64,000 nt of DNA. It comes from Thermus amyloliquefaciens. GTDB taxonomy: Bacteria; Deinococcota; Deinococci; Deinococcales; Thermaceae. The notes under the pieces are model-generated. The model ran no database searches and was not told the origin of the DNA. It was given only the letters and a program-made list of their open reading frames with translations. This document shows, piece by piece, positions 1-7,764 of this stretch; positions within the stretch are counted from its first letter, which is position 1, and each line of letters begins with the position of its first letter. The DNA lies in assembly GCF_000744885.1 (NCBI RefSeq), contig NZ_JQMV01000003.1, positions 930,001 through 994,000 on the forward strand, given 5' to 3'. The position numbers were made by a program, and so were the translations under genes.

Positions 1-162
1 ACCCAGGTCATTGAGGCGGTCATAAAGCCCTTCCCTTTCGCCGAAACCCAGGGTGTCGTAAAGAACCACCTTGGATGCCAGGATGGCGTAGGCGCTAGAG
101 GCACCCAGGTAGCCGCGGTGGGTTCTCCCAGGAAAACCCGTCCACAAAGGGATGACCTGCAT
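1..162 (-). CDS. MBL-fold metallohydrolase, N-terminal part (runs off left edge)
   Basis: An ATG at 162 opens a frame that stays open to the window edge (54 codons), beginning MQVIPLWTGF and continuing through VVLYDTLGFG. This looks like the first beta strands of a metallo-beta-lactamase-fold hydrolase. The metal-binding HxHxDH motif would lie beyond the edge, so the family call is an inference. The start lies 1 bp past the stop codon of the TRAP permease remnant (TGA at 166-164), an operon-like arrangement. Substrate cannot be predicted. Confidence 0.5.
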   Translation of the reverse strand, partial: MQVIPLWTGFPGRTHRGYLGASSAYAILASKVVLYDTLGFGEREGLYDRLNDLG

Positions 163-163
163 T

Positions 164-613
164 TCATCCTCCGGTCATGGTCCGGGGAAGCCAGAGGGCC
201 ATATCGGGAAAGGCTACGAGGAGGGCCACCATGAGGAGGAGCACCCCCATAAAGGGAAGGGCGTAGCGGGCGATCTGGAAAAGGTCCTCCCCGGTGAGGG
301 ACTGGATGACGAAGAGGTTGAAGCCCACGGGTGGGGTGATCTGGGCCAGCTCCACCATGATCACCAGGTAGACCCCGAACCAAAGGGGGTCCACCCCGAT
401 GGCCTTCACCACCGGCAGGATGACGCTGATGGTGAGGACCACGATGGAGATGCCGTCCAGGAACCACCCCAGCACGACGTACACCAGGCTCAGAAAGAGG
501 ATGAGGAGCACGGGGGTAATCCCCGCCTCCACGGCCCAGGCGGCCAGGGCCCGGGGGATGCCGGTGAAGCCCATGGCCAGGGTCAGGACCCCGGCCCCCG
601 GCGAAGTGAGGAA
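164..613 (-). pseudogene. TRAP transporter large permease (DctM), C-terminal remnant
   Basis: The frame encodes the last third of a TRAP-type DctM large permease: hydrophobic helices, the FLDGISIVVLTISVILPVV segment, the family signature ITPPVGFNLFVI, and a C-terminal membrane helix ending LPRTMTGG. DctM proteins are usually above 420 residues with about 12 helices; here only about 140 residues remain. Upstream the frame runs into non-homologous residues and a stop at 644-646, so the 5' two thirds are missing. No DctP or DctQ gene is visible. The stop almost abuts the MBL-fold gene, suggesting they were once one operon. It is unlikely to make a functional transporter. Confidence 0.75.
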
Positions 614-650
614 GCCAAAGGGGAAGGGGTAGGAGGCCGGGGGCTAGGTC

Positions 651-944
651 CCCGTACCGGTAGCTTTCCGCCACCTCCTGCCCAACGCCCTCACCCCGGT
701 CCTGGTGCAGGCCAGCTACGAGGTGGGGGCGGCCATCCTCACCGCCGCGGGGCTTTCCTTCATCGGCTTTGGGGCCCAGCCCCCTACCCCGGAGTGGGGG
801 GCCATGGTAGCGGAAACCCGCAACTACATGGCCGAGGCCCCTTGGGCGGCCACGGCTCCAGCGGTGGGCATCCTCCTCACCGTGCTGGCCTTCAACCTCC
901 TAGGGGATGGGCTCCGTGACGTGCTGGACCCTCGAGGGCGCTAA
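651..944 (+). pseudogene. Dipeptide/oligopeptide-type ABC permease (DppC-like), C-terminal remnant
   Basis: From the stop at 645-647 the frame is open to TAA at 942-944. It reads RHLLPNALTPVLVQ, then AAILTAAGLSFIGFGAQPP and a final helix ending GDGLRDVLDPRGR. This is the characteristic C-terminus of DppC/OppC permeases (EAA-loop tail, FLGLG-like segment and the LGDGLRDxLDP ending). Intact permeases are about 280-300 residues; about 98 remain, and there is no start codon with a ribosome site before the conserved part. It faces the TRAP remnant head to head across a junction near 614-650, so two unrelated broken transporters are fused there. It overlaps the nagA stop region by 4 bp. Confidence 0.75.
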
Positions 945-2008
945 ACCCTCTGCTTTCCCCCCAGGTACACCTCCCGCACCCTGAGGTCGTGATCCAGCAC
1001 CACCAGGTCCGCCCGCTTCCCAGGGGCGATCTCCCCCCGGTCCCGTAGGTCCAGGTAGCGGGCCGGATAGGAGGAAAGCCTGCGCGCCGCCTCCTCCAAG
1101 GGCACCCCCCAGGCCACCAGGTTCCGGAGGGCCTGGTCCATGGTGAGGGTACTTCCCGCCAAGGAGCCCCCAAGCCAGACCCCGTGGCCCCGCTTCTCCA
1201 CCTGGTGGACACCCAAGGGGTACTTCCCATCCGGCATCCCCGCCGCCGCCACCGCGTCGGTGACGAAGTAAAGGCCGGGGATGCTCTTCAGGGCCAGCTT
1301 CAGGGCGGCGGGGTGCACGTGGAGGCCATCGGGGATGATCTCGGCCCACATGCCCCGCTCCAGGGCCAGGCCCACCACCCCGGGTTCGCGGTGGTGGAGG
1401 CCGGTCATGGCGTTGTAGAGGTGGGTGAAGCCAAAGGCGCCCGCTTCCAGGGCGGCTTCCCCTTCGGCATAGGTGGCGGCGGTATGGCCTAACTGGACGC
1501 GCACCCCGCCTTCTGCCAGGAAGCGGAGAAGGTCCAGGGCCCCGGGGAGCTCGGGGGCCAGGGTGAGGACCTTGACCGGGGCTAGGGAGAGGAGCCAGTC
1601 GGCGATTTCCAGATCCGGGAGGAGGGGGAAGGGGGGCTGGGCCCCGAGGCGGTCTTGGGAAATGAAGGGGCCTTCAAGATGGACGCCGAGGAGGGCTTCC
1701 CCAAGGGGGCCTGCCATGGCCTTTTGGATGCCCCTGAGGGCCTCTTCCAGCTCAGGAAGCGGCGCGGTGACGGTGGTGGCCAAAAGGCCGGTGGTGCCGT
1801 GCTGGAGGTGGAAGCGGAGGGTGGCTTCCACGCCCTCCTGGCCTTCCATCACCTCCCTTCCCCCTCCCCCGTGGACGTGGAGGTCCAGGAAGCCGGGGAG
1901 GATGTAGGGGCCCTCCACGGGGGCTTCCTCTATGGCCTCAATCCACTCGGAGAAGTGGAGCCTGCCCTGGACGAAACCGGTAGGGGTAAGGATGGTGCCT
2001 TCCAGCAT
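941..2008 (-). CDS. nagA: N-acetylglucosamine-6-phosphate deacetylase
   Basis: A 355-aa amidohydrolase-fold protein, shorter than the usual 380. Landmarks are the metal motif LDLHVHGGGG near residue 45, GVHLEGPF (metal-ligand Glu), QLGHTAATY, GFTHLYNAM, and the catalytic region FVTDAVAAAG. NagA removes the acetyl group from GlcNAc-6-phosphate in the cytoplasm, feeding amino-sugar catabolism or peptidoglycan recycling. It lies 9 bp downstream of the collapsed anmK and is co-transcribed with the GntR regulator. Genes for NagB or the sugar transporter are absent nearby except for permease debris. Confidence 0.94.
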   Translation of the reverse strand: MLEGTILTPTGFVQGRLHFSEWIEAIEEAPVEGPYILPGFLDLHVHGGGGREVMEGQEGVEATLRFHLQHGTTGLLATTVTAPLPELEEALRGIQKAMAGPLGEALLGVHLEGPFISQDRLGAQPPFPLLPDLEIADWLLSLAPVKVLTLAPELPGALDLLRFLAEGGVRVQLGHTAATYAEGEAALEAGAFGFTHLYNAMTGLHHREPGVVGLALERGMWAEIIPDGLHVHPAALKLALKSIPGLYFVTDAVAAAGMPDGKYPLGVHQVEKRGHGVWLGGSLAGSTLTMDQALRNLVAWGVPLEEAARRLSSYPARYLDLRDRGEIAPGKRADLVVLDHDLRVREVYLGGKQRV

Positions 2009-2017
2009 CTTCGCCTC

Positions 2018-2203
2018 CTAGGGTTCCACCGCCTGCCCGGCGCGGAGGTCCCGGCCCCCCGTGGCCCGGCCCAGGACGTTCACCTCGCCTAGGCGGTGCT
2101 CCAACACCCGGTGGGCCACCCGGGGTGGCCTGCCCTGAAACTCCGCCAGCACCAGGTCCACCCCGTCGGCGCTGGTGCCGGACATGAGGCCCAGGACCCT
2201 CAT
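2018..2203 (-). pseudogene. Anhydro-N-acetylmuramic acid kinase (anmK), collapsed by internal deletion
   Basis: A 61-codon frame begins MRVLGLMSGTSADGVDLVLA, the unmistakable AnmK phosphate-binding N-terminus. After about 35 residues it switches to LGEVNVLGRATGGRDLRAGQ, which resembles the extreme C-terminus. AnmK is normally about 360-380 residues, so roughly 300 interior residues seem to have been lost without shifting frame. The start overlaps the gntR stop (2203 versus 2200), the spacing expected of an operon. The N-terminal identity is firm; the C-terminal identity is less certain. Confidence 0.65.
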
Positions 2204-2880
2204 GAGAGCTCCACCAAAAGCTCGTACCGGTCGGCCCGGTACCAGCTCTTCACGAACTCCACCGGCCTGCCGTCTTCCAGGTAGCTCACCCGCTCCAGGT
2301 GGAGGAGGGGGCTTCCCGGCTCCACCCCCAAAGGCCTCGCCTCCTCCCGGGCGGCCACCGCCCTAAGGCGCTGGAGGGCCCGCACCGGGCGGAGGCCTTT
2401 GGCCTCGAGGGCCTGGTACAAGGAGCCCTCTGGGACCTCGGACAGGGCCCAAAGGGGCAGGGCCGCCCGCTCCAGGGCCATGGGTTCCCCGTCCGCCAGC
2501 CGCAGGCGCAGGAGGCGCAGCACCCCTTCCCCAGGGGAGAGGGCCAAGGCCATGGCCTCCTCGGGGGTGGGGGGGCCTTTTTCCACCTGCAACACGCGGG
2601 TTTCCGGCCGGAGCCCCAGGGCCCGCATCTCCTCGCTGAAGCCCAGGAGGCGGGTGCGGAAGGTGGCCCGCTTGGCCACAAAGGTGCCGCTTCCTTGCCT
2701 GCGGACCACCAGGCCCTCCTCCTCCAAGAGGTCCAAGGCCTTGCGCAGGCTGTCCCGGGAGACCCCAAGCGCCTCCGCCAGGGTGCGCTCCGGGGGTAAG
2801 GCCTCCTTGTAGATGCCTTGGAGGAGGGCCTCCCTTAGCCTCCTGGCCACCTCCAGGTACTTTGGACCCATGGCCGCCAC
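2200..2880 (-). CDS. GntR/HutC-family transcriptional regulator (NagR/DasR-like)
   Basis: A 226-aa repressor with an N-terminal winged helix-turn-helix (residues about 5-70: PPERTLAEALGVSRDSLRKA, then RRQGSGTFVAKR). The C-terminal UTRA-type effector domain (about 85-226) includes EVPEGSLYQALEAKGLRPVR and the closing FVKSWYRADRYELLVELS. The GTG at 2880 is preceded by GGAGG at good spacing; ATG at 2871 is the alternative. UTRA regulators next to nagA usually bind GlcNAc-6-P or GlcN-6-P, so control of the nag genes is the natural inference. It overlaps anmK by 4 bp. Confidence 0.92.
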   Translation of the reverse strand: MAAMGPKYLEVARRLREALLQGIYKEALPPERTLAEALGVSRDSLRKALDLLEEEGLVVRRQGSGTFVAKRATFRTRLLGFSEEMRALGLRPETRVLQVEKGPPTPEEAMALALSPGEGVLRLLRLRLADGEPMALERAALPLWALSEVPEGSLYQALEAKGLRPVRALQRLRAVAAREEARPLGVEPGSPLLHLERVSYLEDGRPVEFVKSWYRADRYELLVELS

Positions 2881-3015
2881 GGACTCACCTCCCTACCCTA
2901 AGGCCCGGGGTCGCCGAGAGGGGTGGGGCCTTCAGGGCCCTTGCCTCCTCTGGGGCCCCCATGGCCCTATCGTACCACTTGCCTACCAATCCCAGGCCGT
3001 TGTAGACTTTGGGCC

Positions 3016-3363
3016 ATGCGGGCCAAGGCCCTGGTGGCGGAGGCGGCCATCGTGGACGGGGCGAGCCCCTGGCAGGTCTACTGGAGGGTGGCCCTGCCCC
3101 TGGCGGCCCCCGCCTTGGCCACCTTGGGTACCTTCACCTTTTTGGCGGGGTGGAACAGCTTTCTCTGGCCCCTCATCGTCACCCATTCCTTGGAGATGCG
3201 CCCCCTCACCGTGGGCTTGGCGGTGTTCCAGGGGCAGTTTTCCACGGAGTGGACGGTGCTCATGGCTGGGCTTACCCTGGGCACCATCCCGCCCATTTTG
3301 GTCTTCCTCCTGGCCCAGCGCTACTTCATCCAGGGCCTTACCCTGGGAAGCCTAAAGGGGTAG
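3016..3363 (+). pseudogene. Carbohydrate ABC transporter permease (MalG-type), C-terminal remnant
   Basis: The frame encodes the last 115 residues of a MalG/UgpE-type sugar permease: the EAA loop EAAIVDGASPWQVYWRVALP, then FTFLAGWNSFLWPLIV and the usual terminus LAQRYFIQGLTLGSLKG. Intact permeases are about 270-280 residues with six helices; only the last two or three survive. Upstream in-frame sequence to 2923 is not permease-like. It faces away from gntR, so it is probably the end of a sugar ABC operon that gntR once controlled and whose 5' portion was deleted. lysA starts 1 bp after its stop. Confidence 0.8.
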
Positions 3364-3364
3364 G

Positions 3365-4528
3365 ATGCTGGAGCCCGCCTTTCAAAAAGCCCTGCGGGAA
3401 GCCCTGGACCGGTATCCCACGCCCTTTTACGCCTACGACTGGGGGCGGGTCCAGGCCCGGCTGGTGCGCCTGCGGGAGGCTTTTCCCTTTGCCCGCCTTT
3501 TCTACGCCTTGAAGGTCAATCCCCGCCTTGGGCTTCTTCGGCGCCTTAGGGCCTTGGGCCTTGGGGCGGAGGCGGTTTCCCTGGGGGAGGTGCTCAGGGC
3601 CTACCGGGCGGGCTTTGGCCCGGACCAGGTGGTGTGGAATGGCCCGGTGAAGGCCCCGGAGGCCCTTTCCGCCCTCAGGGGGCGGGTGCCCTTTGTGGTG
3701 CTGGACTCCGCGGGGGACGTGGAGCGGGTGGCCCAATACCTTCCCGGGGCCGGGGTGTTGCTGCGGGTGAACCCGGACCTTCCGGTAAAGACCCACGCGC
3801 ACATGGCCACAGGCAGGGGGGAAAGCCAGTTTGGGGTGTTGCCGGAGGCGGTGCCGGGCTTGGTGAGGGCCATCCGGGAAAAGGGGTTGGCCTTTTTGGG
3901 CCTTCACCTGCACCTGGGTTCGGCCTTGAGCCGGGTGGAGGATTTCCTGGAGGGCTATGGGGTCCTCGAGGCCCTCCGTCCCCGGGTGGGGCCGGTGAAG
4001 GTCTTGGACCTGGGAGGGGGGTTTGGCCTGGACCTCCCCCTTGCGGCCCTTCGGGAGCCCATGGAGCGCCTGGCCCGGCTTTACGGAGCCCAGATCTGGC
4101 TGGAGCCGGGCAGGTACCTGGTGGCCGAGGCGGGGGTTCTGGTATCCAGGGTGGTGGGCCTGAAGGAAACCCGCAGGCGGTATGTGCTTCTGGATGCCGG
4201 GATGTCCAGCCTTATCCGCCCTGCCCTTTACGGGGCCCGTCACCCCGTCCTGCCCCTTTACCCAGGAGAGGGCCGCGAGGAAGGGGTGTTTGACCTGGCG
4301 GGCCCGGCCTGCGAGGCTGGGGACATCCTGGCCCGGGAGGTGCGCCTGCCCGCACCCCGGGAGGGGGAGGCCTTGGCGATCCTCGAGGCGGGCGCCTACG
4401 GGAGCAGCATGAGCCTCCCTTACCTGGATACCCCAAGGCCTTTGGAGCTTCTCTGGACTGGGGAGGGGTGGGAGGTGCTTAGGGTACGGGATCCCTGGAA
4501 GAGGCTTTGGGAGGGGGAGGAGGCCTAA
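3365..4528 (+). CDS. lysA: Diaminopimelate decarboxylase-like PLP enzyme (LysA family)
   Basis: A 387-aa fold-III decarboxylase of normal LysA length. The pyridoxal phosphate lysine lies in FYALKVNPRLGLLRRL (about residue 49), followed by HLHLGS, LDLGGGFG (PLP phosphate site), LEPGRYLVAEAG, the active-site Cys in AGPACEAGD, and EAGAYGSSMS near the end. LysA decarboxylates meso-DAP to lysine. Thermus makes lysine through alpha-aminoadipate and has ornithine rather than DAP in its peptidoglycan, so the true substrate here may be another basic amino acid. It begins just after the sugar permease remnant, whose operon promoter may be lost. Confidence 0.9.
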   Translation: MLEPAFQKALREALDRYPTPFYAYDWGRVQARLVRLREAFPFARLFYALKVNPRLGLLRRLRALGLGAEAVSLGEVLRAYRAGFGPDQVVWNGPVKAPEALSALRGRVPFVVLDSAGDVERVAQYLPGAGVLLRVNPDLPVKTHAHMATGRGESQFGVLPEAVPGLVRAIREKGLAFLGLHLHLGSALSRVEDFLEGYGVLEALRPRVGPVKVLDLGGGFGLDLPLAALREPMERLARLYGAQIWLEPGRYLVAEAGVLVSRVVGLKETRRRYVLLDAGMSSLIRPALYGARHPVLPLYPGEGREEGVFDLAGPACEAGDILAREVRLPAPREGEALAILEAGAYGSSMSLPYLDTPRPLELLWTGEGWEVLRVRDPWKRLWEGEEA

Positions 4529-4859
4529 GGGCCTTCGCCCCATACTTGCCTATAGCAGGTTTCTTTGCGCCTCTAACTGGCCCTCGAGGAGAAGACCCGC
4601 GGTACAGCTTCCATTTGCGCCCGGGGCGGCGGGTAAGGGGCAGGGGGAGCCTCGAGGCTTTCGCAAGCCTTACGCCGGGCTTTTGGCGGTCCTGGCGGCA
4701 AGCTTGGGGGAAGCCCTTGTCGGGAAAAGGCCTTGCGAGTCCTTTCGCCCAAAGTGGTCTATCCCACAGTTATCCCTCCACTTGACGCGCTGCAAAGCCA
4801 AAGTATCCACCCCGTAAGTATTGGTACGTGCCTCCAAAACGCTGAAAACCCCATCTGTG
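4529..4859. other. Intergenic stretch upstream of CRISPR leader 1
   Basis: No convincing coding frame, RNA gene or terminator was seen between the lysA stop and the conserved leader. Composition shifts from GC-rich to more mixed after about 4740. Short frames here lack recognisable protein patterns. Confidence 0.5.
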
Positions 4860-5121
4860 TTGAACCCAGTAAAACGGCGCAGAGAGATGCTACAATGGGT
4901 ATGTCCGGACCACCGGACGGGGATCTTGAAAGGCGGTTTTCCTCTTGGGCAAGGGCAATATGCGCTTTCACCTTTTCATCGGCCCTTTCTCCTGTGGCTT
5001 TTCATCGGCCCAAACCCCGCAAAACCCCCGGTATACGCCATGTGCATATTCCAGCCTTCATGATTCTCACAAACCCCCCCTCCGGGAGCCATGTCCAGGA
5101 CGGTGTTCTTGAGGGGGTACA
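4860..5121 (+). promoter_or_regulatory. CRISPR leader of array 1
   Basis: This 262-bp AT-richer block precedes the first repeat and is clearly homologous to the 261-bp block before array 2 (34739-34999). Conserved parts, in order, are a TTGA-CCAGT start, a -10-like TACAAT at 4891-4896, a GTCCGG/CCGGAC hairpin (4903-4908 with 4913-4918), two direct copies of CTTTTCATCGG (4972-4982 and 4998-5008, 26-bp period), and CCCCCTC/GAGGGGG arms (5076-5082 and 5111-5117) ending 4 bp before the repeat. It should carry the array promoter and, by family knowledge, signals for spacer insertion. Confidence 0.85.
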
Positions 5122-5534
5122 GTTGCACGAGATGCTTCCCCGTAAGGGGATTGCGACGTCGGAAGGTCCGCAGGTCGTCCTCAGGGCCAGTCACCACGGT
5201 TGCACGAGATGCTTCCCCGTAAGGGGATTGCGACTGCTCCCGTAGCCGCCTCAAGCGCTCGCCGATGTTCATACGTTGCACGAGATGCTTCCCCGTAAGG
5301 GGATTGCGACACCGCCGCCCCAACCATCCAAAACGGCTAGGGCATGCTCAAGTTGCACGAGATGCTTCCCCGTAAGGGGATTGCGACGCGTAGCACACCG
5401 CCCAGAGGGGTGGGCCGTAGACCAAGTTGCACGAGATGCTTCCCCGTAAGGGGATTGCGACATCACTAAAAACCCTGCCTATTACCAGCCGCTGAAGGGT
5501 TGCACGAGATGCTTCCCCGTAAGGGGATTGCGAC
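5122..5534 (+). CRISPR. CRISPR array 1: 6 repeats, 5 spacers
   Basis: Six identical 36-bp repeats start at 5122, 5199, 5275, 5352, 5426 and 5499. They begin GTTGCACGAGATG, carry a CCCC-GTAA-GGGG stem-loop and end ATTGCGAC, the likely 8-nt crRNA 5' handle. Spacers are 41, 40, 41, 38 and 37 bp. The repeat is the same as in array 2, so Cas6 from the type III-A locus at 32.5 kb should process both. No intact cas gene adjoins this array. Spacer 2 (5235-5274) reads in antisense as the start of a helix-turn-helix protein. Confidence 0.98.
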
Positions 5535-5562
5535 CCAGGCCATGGGCCTGGGTTTTGTTTTG
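5534..5562 (+). terminator. Rho-independent terminator after array 1
   Basis: CCCAGGCC (5534-5541), loop ATG, GGCCTGGG (5545-5552), then TTTTGTTTTG. The stem starts on the last base of the last repeat. The same hairpin with a different loop follows array 2, so it is a conserved part of the array cassette. Confidence 0.85.
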
Positions 5563-5643
5563 TTGAGGTGCTTTAGGTCATGGTTTACGATGCCCTGGGA
5601 GATAACCGTTGGGTGAGGCTGGCCCATCTCTTGAGGGGAGCCT
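5563..5643 (+). pseudogene. cas2 remnant downstream of array 1
   Basis: This stretch aligns with the first 80 bp of the intact cas2 after array 2 (35745 onward). Shared DNA includes TACGAT, GATAACCGT, GGGTGA and the LANLL-like region; translated fragments read VYDALGDNRWVRLAHLLRG against AYDIPDDNRRVKVANLLKS. A one-base deletion early on breaks the frame, and homology stops near 5643. Array 1 is therefore a decayed duplicate of the leader-array-terminator-cas2 cassette. Confidence 0.7.
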
Positions 5644-5735
5644 CGCCTTCATGTGCTTAAGTCCTCTCCGGATCCACTGGGAAAAGCGGGCAAACGCCTG
5701 CTGGTATTGAAGATGTGGGTAAAGCCCAGGTTCTA

Positions 5736-7304
5736 CTAACCGGTTTGCGCATTGCGGTTTGCGTTGGCGATAATCCCCAGGCCAAGGCCAAGCCTCCACC
5801 AGTGCTGGGGCCACCCCTTGGGGGCTACGGTAAAAGATCGCGCTTCACTCCCTAGTTGCACGTGGACTTGTAAGGGAACCAGTGCGGCCCGTACCGCCAG
5901 AGTGCCTTGGACTTCAGGCTTCAATATTTTCTCCTGTACCAGACGCTCCCCAGCGAATACTTGTACCCGCACGGCACAGCCCGGGGGGTGGGTGCGGACG
6001 AAAGCCCCCTGGAGGTCAACCCAGGCATCCAGGCGTGGCCTTACCTCCACAGGCAACACAGCGATCCGCCGCCACTCGTCCGTCTTGCCGTTGGTCCTCA
6101 CCTCCACGACGAGTTGCTCCTCTTGGCCGGCCTCCTCATCCATCGCTTGAACCAACTCCTCAAGGTTTTCCTTGGCCTCTCCCCCGGAGGCCAGAAGGAA
6201 GCGTAGGGGATGGTGAGCAGGGTCAAAGCCGATGGGGCGTACCTCGAGGGGTTCCCCAGGCTTCCACACCGGCTCGGAGAAGCGAACAGCGAAGGCCTGG
6301 TGGTGTAGGCGAAAGCGCACCACCTCGCCATCCTCAAACGCAACCACAACCTCCTCGGGGATGGGGTCTCCCTCGGGGGTGAATCGGGGTACCCAGGCAA
6401 AGCGCTTAAAGCGCCCATCTTCCAGCGTGACCTTCCCATAAACCTTCCACCCCTCCACGAGGGGCTCCTGGTTTAGCGCCGGCTGTATTTTCTCCAGACT
6501 AGGAGGGAACTCTAAGGGTTCGACCTTCTTCACCTGTTTGTGCCGCAAATGGGTGCGTTTGTGTGCGCGCTCAATAGGCGGTTTATCATCCCTCAGTTTC
6601 CAGTAGAGGTCTTTCAAGGCTTGATCCGAGCGGTTAAAGAGGAGCCGCACGGGGTTGGGCTCCCCCAAATAGAGGCCGGCCTCTTGAAAAAGATCCAAAA
6701 CCGCCTGCTCGTTGCCCAAGTCGGGAAGCGCATTCTCCTCAAGCTCCAGCAGGAGTTGCAAGGCTTCCTCAAGCCTGCGGAACACCTGCTCGTATGCCTG
6801 GGCCCTCGCGGGGAGCTCCCCAGTGCGGTAATAATGTAGGAAGTACTCCTTAAGCACGGCGAGGCGCAGGGCCTTGAAGTGGAAGATTGCATCCAGAGTA
6901 CCTATGAAGTCCCGATCGCCGTTTTCATGGAACTTGAGGCAACGCGCCGTCTCTTCATGCCACCTCAGAACCTCCCATAAGCGGTTGTACTCGGCCTGGG
7001 TAGGATGCGTGTTTTCCACTCCCAGGTCCCTCAGAAAATTGCGCCAGAAGGTCTGGTCGTTTTCTGGTACCTCCCTATAGAGGAAATACCCTCTCAGATA
7101 ACCGAGGAGTACGCGGGCGGGAACCAGTTCTTTCCCTCGCGAGCGGACGGTTTCCAGAAGATTTTCCCACCGCTTACCCTGCCACACCAGGCGCATGAGG
7201 GGTTTTACCCCTTCGTAGTCCTCCTGGGCCACGCGGGCCTGGGCCACCCCGCCCTGTTCCACGGCCTTGTCCAGGTTGGCTGCGTGGGTCCAAGAGTCAA
7301 CCAT
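5736..7304 (-). CDS. Protein of unknown function, last gene of the helicase operon (ORF A)
   Basis: 522 aa; family not recognised. The first half (1-250) is alpha-helical and rich in W, F, Y and charged residues (VWQGKRWENLLETVRSRGKE; FRRLEEALQLLLELEENAL). It is followed by a basic linker (RAHKRTHLRHKQVKKV) and a beta-rich second half with repeated RFxLHxQAF and VRVQVFAGERLVQEKIL-type strands, ending in a hydrophobic Gly-rich stretch (WWRLGLGLGIIANAN). No nuclease or ATPase motif is apparent. Start ATG 7304 overlaps the stop of ORF B by 8 bp, supporting translational coupling; longer upstream frames are out of character. It ends about 90 bp from the cas2 remnant of array 1. Confidence 0.8.
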   Translation of the reverse strand: MVDSWTHAANLDKAVEQGGVAQARVAQEDYEGVKPLMRLVWQGKRWENLLETVRSRGKELVPARVLLGYLRGYFLYREVPENDQTFWRNFLRDLGVENTHPTQAEYNRLWEVLRWHEETARCLKFHENGDRDFIGTLDAIFHFKALRLAVLKEYFLHYYRTGELPARAQAYEQVFRRLEEALQLLLELEENALPDLGNEQAVLDLFQEAGLYLGEPNPVRLLFNRSDQALKDLYWKLRDDKPPIERAHKRTHLRHKQVKKVEPLEFPPSLEKIQPALNQEPLVEGWKVYGKVTLEDGRFKRFAWVPRFTPEGDPIPEEVVVAFEDGEVVRFRLHHQAFAVRFSEPVWKPGEPLEVRPIGFDPAHHPLRFLLASGGEAKENLEELVQAMDEEAGQEEQLVVEVRTNGKTDEWRRIAVLPVEVRPRLDAWVDLQGAFVRTHPPGCAVRVQVFAGERLVQEKILKPEVQGTLAVRAALVPLQVHVQLGSEARSFTVAPKGWPQHWWRLGLGLGIIANANRNAQTG

Positions 7305-7764
7305 CCCGTATCCCCTCCAGCCAGGTGAGGAGGGCCCATTCCAGCACGAGACTCGTGCGCACCCGCCGCCAGTCGGGTATCTCACCGGCGAGGGCCCGAG
7401 AAAGGGCCGCCTCCCGTTCTTCCCAGATGGCTTTGAGCCAGGGCTCCAGTCTGCGTCCGCCCAGTTCACGGGCCTCCTCAATCAGCGCCTGGTCCCAAAG
7501 CTCCAGTGCCTGCGCCAGGTGGCGGAAGAAGCCCTCGTTCAACGCAGGCCGAGACAGCACCTCCAACTGCTTCTGGGCCTGTTGCAAGGCCTGTTTGTGC
7601 TCCTCGCATTGCTGGCTGAGGATCTCGAGCTGCCTTTTGAGCTGCAGGATCTCCTTACTTTGCTCCCCCAATCGCTCTTCCAGGTTTTTCTTTTGCTCTT
7701 CCCAACGTTTTCTATCTTCCTCCCACCTTCGCTCGTACCACCTCAGCGCCTCTGTGCAGTCCAT
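7297..7764 (-). CDS. Small coiled-coil protein of the helicase operon (ORF B)
   Basis: 155 aa, family not recognised. Residues about 8-75 form a long charged coiled coil (RWEEDRKRWEEQKKNLEERL, then QLKRQLEILSQQCEEHKQAL). A helical domain follows: LNEGFFRHLAQALELWDQAL and RTSLVLEWALLTWLEGI. The layout of a long helix followed by a compact helical part is reminiscent of GrpE-like or adaptor proteins, but this is only a resemblance. The start ATG at 7764 overlaps the TGA of ORF C by one base; a GTG at 7767 is the alternative. The stop overlaps ORF A. Confidence 0.8.
   Translation of the reverse strand: MDCTEALRWYERRWEEDRKRWEEQKKNLEERLGEQSKEILQLKRQLEILSQQCEEHKQALQQAQKQLEVLSRPALNEGFFRHLAQALELWDQALIEEARELGGRRLEPWLKAIWEEREAALSRALAGEIPDWRRVRTSLVLEWALLTWLEGIRDG

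Noticed and set aside
2960-3000. TTGGTA/TGGTAC motif upstream of gntR as a DasR/NagR-like operator
   Set aside because: The half sites are direct, not inverted as expected for these regulators; too weak to list.
7297-7764. Calling ORF B a GrpE protein
   Set aside because: Only the general shape agrees; no conserved GrpE residues were verified and no DnaK homologue is adjacent.
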